A DNA stretch of 64,000 nucleotides from Azolla caroliniana (lineage: Eukaryota > Polypodiophyta). Below the pieces are notes generated by a model. It was not told the origin of the DNA. It did no database searches and was given only the letters and a program-made list of their open reading frames with translations. The position numbers and the translations under genes were made by a program. The DNA lies in NCBI GenBank assembly GCA_043228905.1, contig JBHGNT010000017.1, forward strand, positions 13,082,001 to 13,146,000, given 5' to 3'. Within the stretch, counting starts at the first letter, position 1. Every line of letters begins with the position of its first letter. Positions 33,395-45,023 of this stretch are shown here, in pieces.

Positions 33395-36300
33395 ATGGCC
33401 TGCCTCAAGCTCGGCTCAAAACCTGATGGTTTCCAACGTAAAGGTCAAGCATGGTAACCCAATTCTCCTCCTCCCCCCCCTTCTTTCTGCTTTGTTTTTT
33501 TTCTTTTCTTCTATGCTGCATTTGGGTTCTTTTGCATTTGCGTATGATTTCCTTTGTGCTTCCTGCATTTGGGTGCTTCCGCAGTAATGCAGTCCGGGTG
33601 CCTTTGCACATGCTTCCTCTGCTTCTTTCTGTTATTTTGTACAAATACCGAGAATTGGGGGGCTATTTTCTCACATTTGATTTTCTCTGCTCCTTTTTTT
33701 GGGCTTGATTTTCTATTTTCCTCTGCTTTTTGTCGTTTTATACTTCCATCTGGTTTTTCTTTTATGCTTTTTGATACCGCATTTGGGCTTCACATACATA
33801 TTTGACTTATACATTTCCTCAATTGCTTTTTTTTTTTATCCTGCACTTGGGTGCTTTTACATCATATGAATTCCGCTGTTCTTCCCTTTTCTTGTTCCTT
33901 ATACATACTGTTATGTATTTCGGTGCCTCTATGGTTTTCCTTCGTTTTGCATTTTATAGAGCATTTGTGTGTTTGTGCGTCGCCCTGTTTTTGTTCTTTC
34001 TGTTTATAGTGCATTTGGGTGCTTGCTTTTCTTATCACATCTATGCTTGCCACAGTTTTTTCTTTTTATATTTTAGTCCACTTGGCTGCATTGTTGCTAT
34101 ACAACTCGTTCATTCTTCTGTTTCTAGAATCCTCTCTATCTGAACTTTAGTTACTCATTTCTCCATCTATCTTATATGGCACCACGTATCCTCTGTACAT
34201 AAAAGAATTTGTAGCTTTTGCCATGAATGTGTGCTGCAATTCATTTTCTGCCCTTTGTGCACTCTTCTCTGAAATGGATGGTAATTATCTTTTATTCTGC
34301 ACATCTTGCAGGTTCTGTACCTCAGGACTTCCCAGTGATATTATAATTGAGGTGGAGGAGATGTCCTTCCATCTTCACAAGGTACATGCTTGTTTTTTCT
34401 CTTGAACCTATGTATGGCATCCTATTGTAACCATCCACACACTTATTGATGTATTGGAAAATGCAGTTTCCTCTAGTTTCCAAATGCGGAAAGCTTGCTC
34501 GACTTGCTGAGGGTCATGCGAAGAAAGGAGAAGAACAAGAAATTGGTGTAGAAGTAGAAGAAGAAGAAGAAGAGATTCTTCACTTGCATCTTCGAGATGT
34601 ACCTGGTGGACCTGATGCTTTTGAGCTAGCAGCAAAATTCTGCTATGGGGTGAGGTTAGAACTAACAGCCACTAATGTGGTGCCATTGCGGTGCGCAGCT
34701 GAGTATCTTGAAATGACAGAAGAATTCGGGGAAGGAAACTTGATATCCCGAACTGAGGGTTTTCTTAGCCAAGTTGTGCTCCGGAATTGGAGAGAGAGCA
34801 CACGAGCTTTGCATAGTTGCGAATCAGTGTTTTCTCAAGCAGAGGAGCTTGGAATAGTCGACATGTGTGTGGATGCTGTAACTGTGAAGGCTTGTATGGA
34901 CCCGAGCTTGCTTCTTGGATGGCCGATGCCTAACAATCCAATGCAAAGCCCTGGAGGAGGATTCTTATGGAATGGTATAAGCACCGGAGCAAGACCTAAA
35001 AAACCATGCTCGGATTGGTGGTACGAAGATATTGCGGTGTTAAGCCTACCTCTTTACAAGAGAGTGATTATAGCTATGGACGAGAAGGGTATAAAATCTG
35101 AGAGCATTGCTGGATCCTTGATGGATTTTGCAAGGAGGTATCTTCCAGCACTTAATAAACGTCAAGGCGCAAAGGAATTAGGTGGCAGCAATAGGTATAG
35201 CTCACTTTCTCTTTCGTCTATTCCATCTGAAGCAGAACAAAAGGTTATCTTAGAAACCATTGAAGAGCTGCTGCCCATGCAAAAGGCTGTAGTGCCAACA
35301 AAATTCTTATCGGGTCTGCTCCGGAGTGCGATTATATTGAATGCAAATGCTCATTGTAAGAACAACATTGAAAGAAGGATTGGTTTGCAACTTGATCAAG
35401 CCAACTTGGAGGATTTGCTACTGCCCAACCTAACTTATAACCTCGAGACTCTTTACGATATCGATTGTGTCCAGAGGATACTTGATCATTTCCTTTTGCT
35501 GGATCAAACAAATAGACCAATTTCTTCTCCAAGTTCGGATGATGAAGGGCACATGATAACCTCTCCCTCATTGACCCCCACTATGATGGTTGCAAGATTA
35601 ATGGATGGCTACCTTGCGGAAGTTGCTCCAGATGTTAACTTAAAGCTACCTAAATTCCAATCCCTTGCCGAAGCTTTTCCAGATTTTGCTAGAGTTTCGA
35701 ATGATGGGCTGTATCGTGCTATTGACATTTTCTTGAAGGTTTCTTCAGCTCTCTCCATCTTGTTGTGTTTGTTTACATGCGTGAACTATGTATGCGATAT
35801 GGTCACCTCCCACCAAATTTTAGTGTCATTATGAAATAAAAAACAAAAAAGTTTTGAAATTCGTTGTTAGATGCTCTTAAAATCCTTGATGGTCATGAAT
35901 TCCAAAATCTACAGAAAGTTATAGGAAACATCAGAACAGCTATTAGACAATGGTTTTAAACTGTAATTTAAACACATTTCTATGTGGTAGGAAGTGCCTA
36001 TAGGGTTTTTGGGCATAGTAATAGTTGCAACATAATCTTTGATCATGTTGTCCTCTTTATGTATGATAGGCACATCCTTGGCTCAAGGAGGAAGAAAGAG
36101 AGCAGCTTTGCCGGGTAATGGATTGTCAAAAGCTTTCATTGGAAGCATGCACGCATGCTGCTCAAAATGAACGATTACCACTCCGTGTAATTGTACAAGT
36201 ACTCTTTTTTGAACAATTACAACTCCGCACAGCCATTGCAAGCTGCTTTATGGTATCGGATCATTCTCGTCCATTAATGCGGCATCATCACCAACAATCT

Positions 36301-36657
36301 GTGATAGATGGATCTCTTCCAACTGCAGCCTCTTTGCGAGGTGAAGGATGGGCAAATGCAGTTCGTGAGAATCATTCTCTTAAGGTCGATGTTGATCATA
36401 TGAAGCTTCGTGTTAATGACCTTGAGAAAGAATGCTCGGGTATGAGAGAGGAGCTTGGAAAGCTAGGTAAAGTTAGAGGTCAATGGCGATTTGTCTCAAA
36501 AGCACTGGGAGGGCGATTTAAATCCCATATATGCCGAACTAAAGAGATGGCGGTGCAAGACCAAATGCAAGTTAATAGGAATAAGAACGGCAATGCCCAT
36601 GGTACTCCCTCCCATCCCACACTGCCCAAGCATCAGAGAAGCTCATCCCTTGGTTAA
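33395..36657 (+). CDS. BTB/POZ-NPH3 domain protein (NPH3/RPT2-like, NRL family)
   Basis: Four exons joined as 33395-33453, 34312-34381, 34467-35738 and 36070-36657, all with GT-AG borders and consistent phase, give 662 residues. The N-terminus MACLKLGSKPDGFQRKGQ is typical of one NRL subgroup (At1g30440-like, from memory). The BTB/POZ domain covers ~26-125 (GLPSDIIIEVEEMSFHLHKFPL, split by two introns). The NPH3 domain covers ~226-518, from DWWYED to the signature LSLEACTHAAQNERLPLR and FFEQLQLR. A predicted coiled coil lies at ~566-600. Such proteins are substrate adaptors of CUL3 ubiquitin ligases at the plasma membrane, in phototropic or developmental signalling; the substrate here is unknown. 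A (GAA)n stretch encodes an acidic run at ~71-79 inside the BTB domain. Length matches the family, with no disruption, so it is probably functional. Confidence 0.95.
33454..34311 (+). other. intron 1 of the BTB/NPH3 gene with a recurring motif
   Basis: 858-bp pyrimidine-rich intron (gtaacc ... ttgcag). A motif close to tgcatttgggtgcttttgc recurs about eight times (near 33517, 33564, 33596, 33779, 33841, 33914, 33961, 34009), mostly 45-75 bp apart. Long open frames across it are not coding. Confidence 0.7.
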
Positions 36658-38920
36658 AGATCTCCCCCAATAGTAGCAGGTGTATTATTACTGATGCATG
36701 ATGGAAAAAAACCATGGAACTGATTTCAAACTAGGTTTTGACGATTTGTCAATTATTGTGGGCCTTAGTCAACCAAGTTTAGCTCTGGGTATTCATACAT
36801 AACAAGTTTTCTTGTATCCTACATTCATTTTTTCAAATGTTCCCTAATCCATGGTAAGGGTATAAACTGATGAAGAGGCACACATGGATAGTGTGGTGTA
36901 TTGAAGTTGGCCGAAGATTTAAAGCAAGGATGCAGATAGTGAAAATTCTTGCTGGAAGACATGCAGGCTCAGATACATAGAGGTTATGCCTATGTTCTAT
37001 GTGCGGAAAGGAAGGGTTCTCAATTCGGTGGGTACCATGAGCCTCTATTCTTGATTGTATGTAATATGATGCGTTTAGCCTTTTTGTCAAAATTTTGACC
37101 AATATTTTCACGATTAACTTTTTGTTTTACATTTGGAAATTTCAAAAAATTTAATGTCATTACATTTAAAAATAATTCCCATGTAGAATCTTTTTCTTTG
37201 AATTTTTATTTTTTGCCGTCAAAATGAACAGTCTGTAGGTTATCATAGTTATTCATGATCCCTCGTTTACATCAAGATTGCACACTAACTTCCTTAACTA
37301 CAAGCCTTTTGGTTATAATGCAAATTCTGTCTATCTAGTTAATGTATTCTTATCTGATGTTTTTGTGTCCCTGTATCATGCATTGTCCTATTTTATGTTA
37401 ATCCATCTTGCATAGAATTATTTCAAGTTATATCAAACTACATTTCAAAAATTCTTAGTGATCCCGTTTAGAATTGTGTAATAGATGTTGCTCTTAGGAA
37501 CCCATTGTTGGTTATGACAATTGACTACTCAATATGTCTACGATTGAATTATTCAGAAAATATGTTCTCCACCTTGCAAGGCATTGATTAAACTTATTCC
37601 ACCATGACTTGCAGTCAAGTTTAAAGTGTTAAATAAACAATAATCGATCAACTCTTTGCCTAATTCTGGTTCATTACAAGGAATTTTCTGAGGAGCTCAA
37701 TGTTCTCTCAATGCTTCATTAGAATTATGTTTTGAAGATATTTACAATTCAAGGTATTCAGTTTTATTAGGATGGACGATAATCTTGATGCTCCTCGAGT
37801 TGGCATTGTTGGGTAGTGCTATGCATTTTCAATGGTTTCAGTGAGCAAGTATGTACTTAAGAAGCATGAATGACTGAGACAGCTCAGAGAGCTTGCCAAT
37901 AGCCTCCATTTATTGTAGTCAGCTTCAACACGTACTATCTATTTTGTTGCGAGGATCATATAATGATGTGAACTTAATGGGGTGCAACCAGTGGTCTTTG
38001 AAAGATAATGAGAAATACATTGACACAATCTACTGAGCTTTGATGTGGAAATCTCAGGTGAAACAATTGCTAGTTGAAATCCCACTACTGTTGGGTGACT
38101 TGGACCAAGCCTTACACAAGAACTGTCCTCTTGAAACATGTCAATTTCTCTACATTCAGTATTTGAGTATAAGATAAAATATCAAGGCACTTATGACCTG
38201 AGCTCATTTTTACAGCTTTTAACCAAGAGAGGGCATCAACACATCTTGACCTAATTTTTAAGGCTTTTAACCAAGAGAGAGGGGCATCAACACATCTTGA
38301 GCTAATTTTTAAGGCTTTTAACCAAGAGAGAGGGGCATCAACACATCTTGACTTGGCTCCCATTGCAACCGTATGCATATTTGAAGTGCTGCATGTGCAA
38401 ACATATGAGAAAGATGAATCTTTAACTGTAAGTTTATGAAGTGTTGACATCTGAAAAAGTAAATATCCAACATTGGGCTTATTTCATTCTCTACTTTCCA
38501 TAATATGCAAACTTGGGTATGAGGAGAGTCCAAGGTGACATCAATTTACAGGGGATATATTATCAGAGACCATAATCCTTGTAATATATCATCACATAAA
38601 ACATTTAAGAAAAAATGTGCTAAGCAATGACATACTCCAAAAAGTGAAGCAACAAAATTGTTATATTTAAAGATGCGGGGAAGAGTGACATATTTCTTTC
38701 TTAGATGCCACCAGAACTTCAATTACGAAAAAGAAAAACAGACTCACGTCTTTTTCTTTGGCCAATAAGGCTGGATGCTCATCAAAACCCTGATGCTGTC
38801 CAGCAAATTAATTAAATTTGTGCTTTGATTTTTCTATCTATCAACATCTTTCATTAATTCTTGCAAGAACTCTAAATATAGTAAAATCTGCCACTCTCCA
38901 ACTGCAAATAGAAAACCTCT
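36658..38920. other. intergenic spacer between convergent genes
   Basis: 3' flanks of the BTB/NPH3 gene (+) and SRP14 (-). AT-rich, with no further gene recognised. A small tandem array is annotated separately. Confidence 0.6.
38201..38355. repeat. three ~50-bp tandem repeats
   Basis: The unit begins gcttttaaccaagagag and contains catcaacacatcttga; copies start at 38215, 38263 and 38314. The repeated peptide on the minus strand is a by-product. Confidence 0.85.
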
Positions 38921-40068
38921 TCAGGATGGTTGTGGTTGTACCACTGTCGCTGGTTTTTTCTCCTTTTTATCTTTTTTTTCTCGCTTCTTTAGTGCACTCA
39001 TATGAGCTTTCAAGACTGTTGCATATGCCATCTGAAATCGATGATGATCCTTTGCAGATAACTGCCAATAGAAATCATATTCAATGTTATTATTCCTTCT
39101 GAATAACAATCGGCAACGGTTCGGTTTGAACCGAACTGAACCGTGGTTTAACAGCTTAATGGTTTCAACGGTTCGGTTCGGTTTCAACAGTAAAAAACCA
39201 CGGTTTAAATGGTTTAACGGTTTCTATTTTTTAATTTTTTTACTTTTTTAAAAAAAAGTAAAAAATTATAAAAAAATTTAAAAAATTATTTTTTAACAAT
39301 CTTTTCATTTTTCACCTTATTCTCACATTTTAGGAACATCTTAAAAATTTTAAAAATTCTAAATAATAAAATATTATAAATTTAAAAAAAATTAAAAATT
39401 TGACCTATGTTGAAAACCGAAACCGAACCACGAAACCGCGGGTTTTACGGTTTGAAAAATGTTTAACGGTTTGGTTCGATTTGAACCGAACCGAACCGAA
39501 CCGTTGCCGATTGTTACTTCTGAATGTGCACACAATATTTCTTGCTTTTTCCTTGTTTATTTTGTTGGGGGTAGGGACAGCAGTATTCTTCATAATGAAA
39601 TATAATGTGAGAAGAAAATACCATCGTACTGATATTTTTTTTCCCATCAGTTGCTCTAACAATGCATCGAAACTCGAGAGGTTCGTTCTCCAGTATTTTT
39701 GTGCCCTTCCTTTTTTTCTTCCAATCCAGATGTACTAAGATAGAAAAGAGAGATGACGATTCTTTTTAAGGTTTAAAGATCTGGTATTCTACATCGAATA
39801 CTTTTCTCTATAGTCAGCCCAATACACATACACATACACACACATAAATATGAATATGTATACAAACACACACAGGCATATGACCATAATATTCTTGGCT
39901 TATCAATTTATTAGATATGTTTACCAACTTCTTAAAAACAATATGCATAAGACTTCTGGTAGACTGGAAAGCACACATACCACGCTTCATGGTAACCCAC
40001 ACCGTGCCTTTTTCCCTTTGATTCTCATAGAACTTAGTGAGCTCATTCAAAAAAGGATCTGGGTCCAT
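38921..40068 (-). CDS. SRP14: signal recognition particle 14 kDa subunit
   Basis: Three coding exons on the minus strand, 40068-39981, 39734-39622 and 39061-38921, splice in frame (GT-AG borders GTATGT/CTTAG and GTATTT/GGCAG) into 113 residues. They read MDPDPFLNELTKFYE..GTVWVTMKR, then RCIVRATDGKKNIST, then LSAKDHHRFQMAYATVLKAHM, a KKREKKDKKEKK basic tail, and TGA at 38921. This is the SRP9/14 fold. SRP14 pairs with SRP9 on the Alu domain of 7SL RNA and slows translation during targeting to the ER. Plant homologues usually open MVLLQ before PDPF; here the first ATG in the exon gives MDPDPF. A possible upstream exon lies at ~44855. Length is slightly short of the ~120 usual. The last intron holds a MITE. 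Probably functional; the 5' end is uncertain. Confidence 0.88.
39104..39516. mobile_element. hAT-like MITE inside SRP14 intron
   Basis: 413 bp with perfect 23-bp terminal inverted repeats (taacaatcggcaacggttcg..) and an 8-bp target duplication CTTCTGAA (39096-39103 and 39517-39524). The interior is AT-rich between arms made of GGTTCGGTT/AACCGAACC blocks, so the transcript could fold into a long hairpin. An 8-bp duplication points to hAT transposase; no coding capacity. Confidence 0.92.
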
Positions 40069-40742
40069 TCGAACCTACAGCAGAATTATATATTTAGCAA
40101 AACAAAATAGCGCTAAAAATTCTAATACTCCTCCAAATGTTGGATGAATGAGCTTCATGACATATATTTCATACTGTCCGATCTAAAATGCTTCTATTCT
40201 ATGGAATAATTTACTCTGTACATTTTTGTCACTGGATTAGAAGGAAACTACCGAAAATACAAATATACAAATCAATGTTTTTCTTATCTAACCATACCTC
40301 AGCAGGAAACTCGATCAAACATTCATGAGAAACCCCATAAGCAGTCAGCTTATGTTAGGAAAGAATACCAAGATCATGTTAGAAATATTGAGAATCGATT
40401 AGATTGGCATATAGAGTTACAATCACAGAGGTGTATATATGAAACAAACTTTCTATTACATATGAGAGTAGCTTGCAATGGTAGTTCACCCATGCGCTCA
40501 CACCTTAGAGCTTAGATGGGATCTGGATCAGCCGACTAAAAAATTAGTGGGGACAGATAATAGACACAGCCATTGTGTAAGAGATAAAGAGAGTGGATTA
40601 TATTCTCTGTTTCGTCTCAGTGTCATATTAAATGTGCAAGTCAATTGATACTGAGATATTCCTTTCCTATCAACTGACTTGTCATTTAATATGACCCAGC
40701 TCCCTAGATACAAGCTAGTGCTAGATAGTACTTATTTTAAAG

Positions 40743-41274
40743 CATAGTTCCTAATATTCGCGTATGTCCAATTTGGTGGATGTACGCGAACGTTTGCATA
40801 CATTCGCGTATGATACGCGGCATTCGTTTGGATTTTTTTTAGTTTTTTTTTTCTGATATTCATAATTTGTTGTGAACAGATGTGACGTCTTATACACACC
40901 CTCTCTCTCTCACACGAGAACTGACAGATCTTCTCTCTCCACAGAATCCAGTACACACACTCAAGGACTGGTAGAGCTTCTTTCTCCCTCACACAGACAA
41001 AACCCTTAGCTCCTCTCTCTCTCTCTCTAGACATACACTCAACCACTGTCTCCTCACACATGCAAAACATGGCTTCTCTCTCTAGACCACACACACACAC
41101 ACACTCTCTCTCTCTCACACACACACAATGTAGTATGTACACCGTATGTATATATGATTATATCTATGTACCGCGTATGGATTTCAATCATACTCGGAGC
41201 CTTTTCACGTATGAGTATGATACGAATATTGGCATATGAGTATGGCACGAATGGGACATATGGCTAGAACTATG
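40743..41274. mobile_element. second hAT-like MITE
   Basis: 532 bp, ends CATAGTTC.. and ..GAACTATG, flanked by identical 8-bp TTTTAAAG (40735-40742 and 41275-41282). The arms carry imperfect inverted TTCGCGTATG/CATACTCATA-type repeats; the centre is (CT)n and (CA)n. A different family from the MITE at 39104. It lies upstream of the SRP14 start codon. Confidence 0.85.
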
Positions 41275-41775
41275 TTTTAAAGTCAATGGCACATGCTTCA
41301 AGACTAAGTACATTGTAACTTGCCCACAGAATATTCTTTTAGTCGACTTGAATAGTCAATCCTATTACCCTACTTCCCTCTTTCCTAAATACATTCTGTC
41401 CTACTCATCTATGGTTTCCTACATTGACACCTTATCGACCCATATGGTTGGGTTGCACAATAGCTACTCATTTGGGGCATTATCACAAATTGTGCACTCT
41501 AAAGAGTACGTGTGGAGATAAATTGACAACTTGGGGTTGATCATTGATTATATCTAACAAATCATGGCATATAACATAAGGCAATTGCAAAAGGTATGGG
41601 AGATAACATACAAGATATGAGCAATCAGAAGAAGTATGAACACAGACTAGAGTTACATTCAATAAGGACATTCATGATTCAATTACATAATAATGTTGTC
41701 ATTGAGAGGACTTATTTGTTTTCTTTTTTATGACATTAATTAATAATTATTTCATTTCATTGCTTGCTCCCCAAA

Positions 41776-42066
41776 ACTCTCGAAACTAAACTAGTCAATA
41801 CTACATTGCATATCTTGGAATGGTAGGTAACAAGTTGTTCCTAGATTAGAGGAGCCAAGGTCTTCAGGTACCAGGATCAACATGTGGTTGTTCAAATTAA
41901 CATTGTGTTTTAATATGTGTACTCTCGAAACTAAACTAGTCAATACCACATTGCATATCTTGGAATGGCAGGTAACCAATTGTTCCTAGATTAATGGAGC
42001 CAAGGACTTCAGGCACCAGGATCAGCATGTGGTTGTTCAAATTAACATTGTGTTTCAACATGTGTA
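41776..42066. repeat. 145-bp tandem duplication
   Basis: actctcgaaactaaactag opens both copies (41776 and 41921); the copies are roughly 90 percent or more identical by eye. Confidence 0.9.
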
Positions 42067-42109
42067 GAGGACTACACATACAGTTCTATTTTTTGCTCTA
42101 TAAGACCAT

Positions 42110-42417
42110 TAGGAATCGACAACAGTTCAGTTTCGGCTTAACCAGTGTGACCTTGTCCAAAACAAACCAGTTATGGCTTAACCAGTTAGGAAGTTTTCAA
42201 ACTTGAACCGAACTGATCCCTAAATTGGTTTGGACAACCTGTTTAAGCCTTAAACAGTTTAGGAACCAGTTTGGCCCTAATTAGTTCAGTTCGGCTTGAG
42301 CCTTGCAAAACCGAGCTCAAACCGGTTAAGGAATCTCAAGTCTGAACTGAGAAGAACTGAATCGCCAACCAGTTTAACGGCTTGGTTCAGGCTTATCCAT
42401 GCCACTGCTGACTCCTA
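42110..42417. mobile_element. hAT-like MITE, relative of the one at 39104
   Basis: 308 bp, TAGGAATCG.. to ..TGACTCCTA, flanked by AAGACCAT (42102-42109) and AAGACCAC (42418-42425), an 8-bp duplication with one change. The left end aligns with the 39104 MITE (AATCG.CAAC.GTTC.GTT). Its interior GGTTTAAGCC-type blocks resemble 23145-23412. Confidence 0.75.
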
Positions 42418-43553
42418 AAGACCACTTTAGGTTAGGCCATCCTTGAGGACATGACACACATTAGCAAGCCTTACCTTTTTCAAACAACCATCCTTTCATG
42501 GTAACACAAAATTCAGCTTAACTGTTGATGGTGCGTCGTTCTATAATGGCTTTGCAGGCTTGACAGCTTATTTGTATTCCTTTCCACCATGCTCAATGGA
42601 AAGTATGTTGGATGTTGTAAATACTGATTTTAATTGTCAAATGAGGCTTAAACAGCTGGCTTTCTTTATGTTTTTTCGGCTCTATTGTATTGTATCCTCT
42701 TAAGTTAATTATCAATAAAGAAAAAAAAAAGATGCTCTTTGTTGGGGCCGACAAGGTTTCACTTGTTTGGGTGAAGTCAACCTTCTTGGATGCTAAATTG
42801 AACCCAAGAGAATTTAAAATTTTAAGAAGATAATTTCCAGTGGTGAAAATCGAGCTAAATTAGTGGTTCAACTGATATTGTACCCCTCCCAAGAAGCTCC
42901 ACGGGGCTATTTCATGGTTTCATAGATCAGATTCTATCATTTTTTTCTTCAAAAAGAGACAGTGGGTTATTTGTGGTGGTGGAAGTATCAAAACCAAAAG
43001 AAGTCACTATTGTTGAATAAAAAACGTATTCCTATCTATTTACTTTCATAAATACTATAACTGCAGTCCTTGTGAAAGAAACTGAATTCCTCAGGCCCTA
43101 TTTCACAAAGACAAATCACCTGACCAACAACAGCTAGAATGAATTTTCTTTTATTCATTATAGCGTTAGCATTTTTCAACATTATAGCAGCTCTAGACTC
43201 TATTCAGGTTACTTGAGTACTAACAGATTGAAATTGCTTATGGTAGAGAGAACTGGACACTTATCAACGTTCTTCTACATGGTAACATTTAATAAATAGA
43301 TGTGTAGAAGATTTGTGAGCTTCTCTCAAGAGACATTAACACCACAGTATGGAACGAGCATCCTACTTGAATTCATGACTCATGAGGATGAGGACCAAAG
43401 TCCCATATTTTCTCAGCCTCAAGAATGAGACCATAGTGGAGGACAACACCAAGATAATATGCATCCTAATATTGGAATACATGATGAGAACTAATTTAGG
43501 ACTTCAATATTTATATTAGGTATGATGATAGCATGACTAAGAAGGCGACACAT

Positions 43554-43815
43554 TTCTAGAAGGCTATCAATGTCTGGACAAAGGAGATGCCCCGTTAAGG
43601 GAGGTTAAAACCTTCCACAAAGTGAAACACCAAAGTAAGTTGCAATCTTATAGAAGCAACAATAACATTACATTCTAGAATTCGAAGGATGTTGCACCAT
43701 TGAAAATGTTCTAGAACTTAGACATAATATAATAATTCTTCTTCTAGAATCTTTTCATGAAACATTAGAAATTTCTAGAAAGTCAAAGATCAAATAACGT
43801 TAGAATGTTCTAGAA
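43554..43815. promoter_or_regulatory. cluster of six TTCTAGAA palindromes
   Basis: Perfect octamers at 43554, 43673, 43709, 43742, 43773 and 43808; the second is extended to TTCTAGAATTCGAA. Each fits the nTTCnnGAAn heat-shock-element core. Spacing of 31-36 bp for the last five also suggests a decayed tandem repeat. Regulatory function is unproven. Confidence 0.5.
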
Positions 43816-44367
43816 GCTTTCCATACCATCATCATTCTCCTACTACAGTCTTTTCGGTTGGTGACGCAAAAAATAGACTATGTATTTAAGATATTCAATT
43901 CGCCAATAGCCATGAATGAATTGACAAGCGTTAGCACAACAATGTCCTGGAGATCAATGGAAATTTGCCCTCTTTTTTAATTCAAGAAACAATTATTCTT
44001 AGCAGTGTGCAACCTGGTGATATGATATTTTATCTATCAGACAGAAATTTAATAACCAAGTCTTGCATTAAGATCACCGCCATATATCTAAGAAATAAAT
44101 AAAAGATGTTTTATTACATGTAAAACAAGAAGACTAATTGGTTTCTGAAAAATACCATGGTTGTTGTATTACTTCGACTTTCTCAGTCTGATCAGGATCT
44201 GTAGTCGAACATCGTAAAAAAAACAGTAAACTGTAAAAGGTATTTCCAGCTTTATGGATATAAGCAGAACTAAAGAAAAATCACAATTTTTGTTTTTCAA
44301 CGTGCTTGCTAGCATATGCAAAGTGTGCTTCTTTCTATTCCTTTTTATCTGTAAATTCTCCCTGAAT

Positions 44368-44760
44368 TCCTGTTTAACTAAACAACTCAAACTGGACATG
44401 GACAAGGATGCGAAAAATCTATATAGGTATTCATGTCATCCTCCGTTTTGGTCTGATTTTTGTCAAACTAAATGATTCAACCTGGATTTGAGTGAAGATC
44501 CATGAGAATCTCCATTAGATTTTTCTTTTAGCTAGAACACATCAACTTGGACACATCTAAATATGCAAAAAATTGTTCATGAGATTTCTCAACTTTTTGT
44601 TTAACTAGCTGGATATATTGAAGTACGCATAAATTCTACATAGATACTCATGAAATTCCTCGACATTGGTCTATTTCCTGTTTAAACTAAATACCCTAAC
44701 CTAGACATGATTAAGGATACATCCGAATCTACACAGTTTCTCATGAAAAATCCTCCATTT
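44368..44760. repeat. degenerate ~70-90-bp tandem repeats
   Basis: Recurring tttaactaaa...aactggacatg...ggatgc blocks begin near 44371, 44464, 44531, 44602 and 44681. Strongly diverged. Confidence 0.55.
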
Positions 44761-44854
44761 AGGGAGACAAGGGAAGTTAAATTAAAGCAAAGAAAAAATA
44801 ATTGTCGATGCAAAGTTCGAATGAGAAGTGAAGTGGTTCTTGAGAGAAAAATAC

Positions 44855-44974
44855 CTGGTTGCAGAAGACGGAGAAGGTGAGGAGATAGTCAAGCCTCACT
44901 GAGTGTGTTTTCCTTCTGTCTTCTCTGGGATCGCAGATTCTTCACTCAGCGAGAGAGCTGCATCTCCTCTAAAT

Positions 44975-44980
<6 letters not shown>
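44855..44980 (-). other. candidate upstream exon of SRP14
   Basis: The minus strand ends CTTCTGCAACCAG|GTATTT, a good splice donor, and its last codons (LLQP) match the conserved start of plant SRP14 (..LLQPDPF) if joined to the acceptor CCCAG|AT at 40058. However, no ATG is in frame (a TGA lies ten codons upstream), so it may only be 5' UTR. (GA)n tracts at 44974-45020 and 45147-45170 could be promoter sequence. Confidence 0.4.

Positions 44981-45023
<43 letters not shown>

Noticed and set aside
33451-34143. Hydrophobic Phe-rich frames of 85-113 codons
   Set aside because: Inside intron 1, bounded by good splice sites; pyrimidine-rich DNA gives Phe, Leu and Ser.
38112-38450. Minus-strand frame with a repeated SRCVDAPLSWLKALK peptide
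   Set aside because: Created by the 50-bp tandem DNA repeat; no start context, homology or neighbouring exons.
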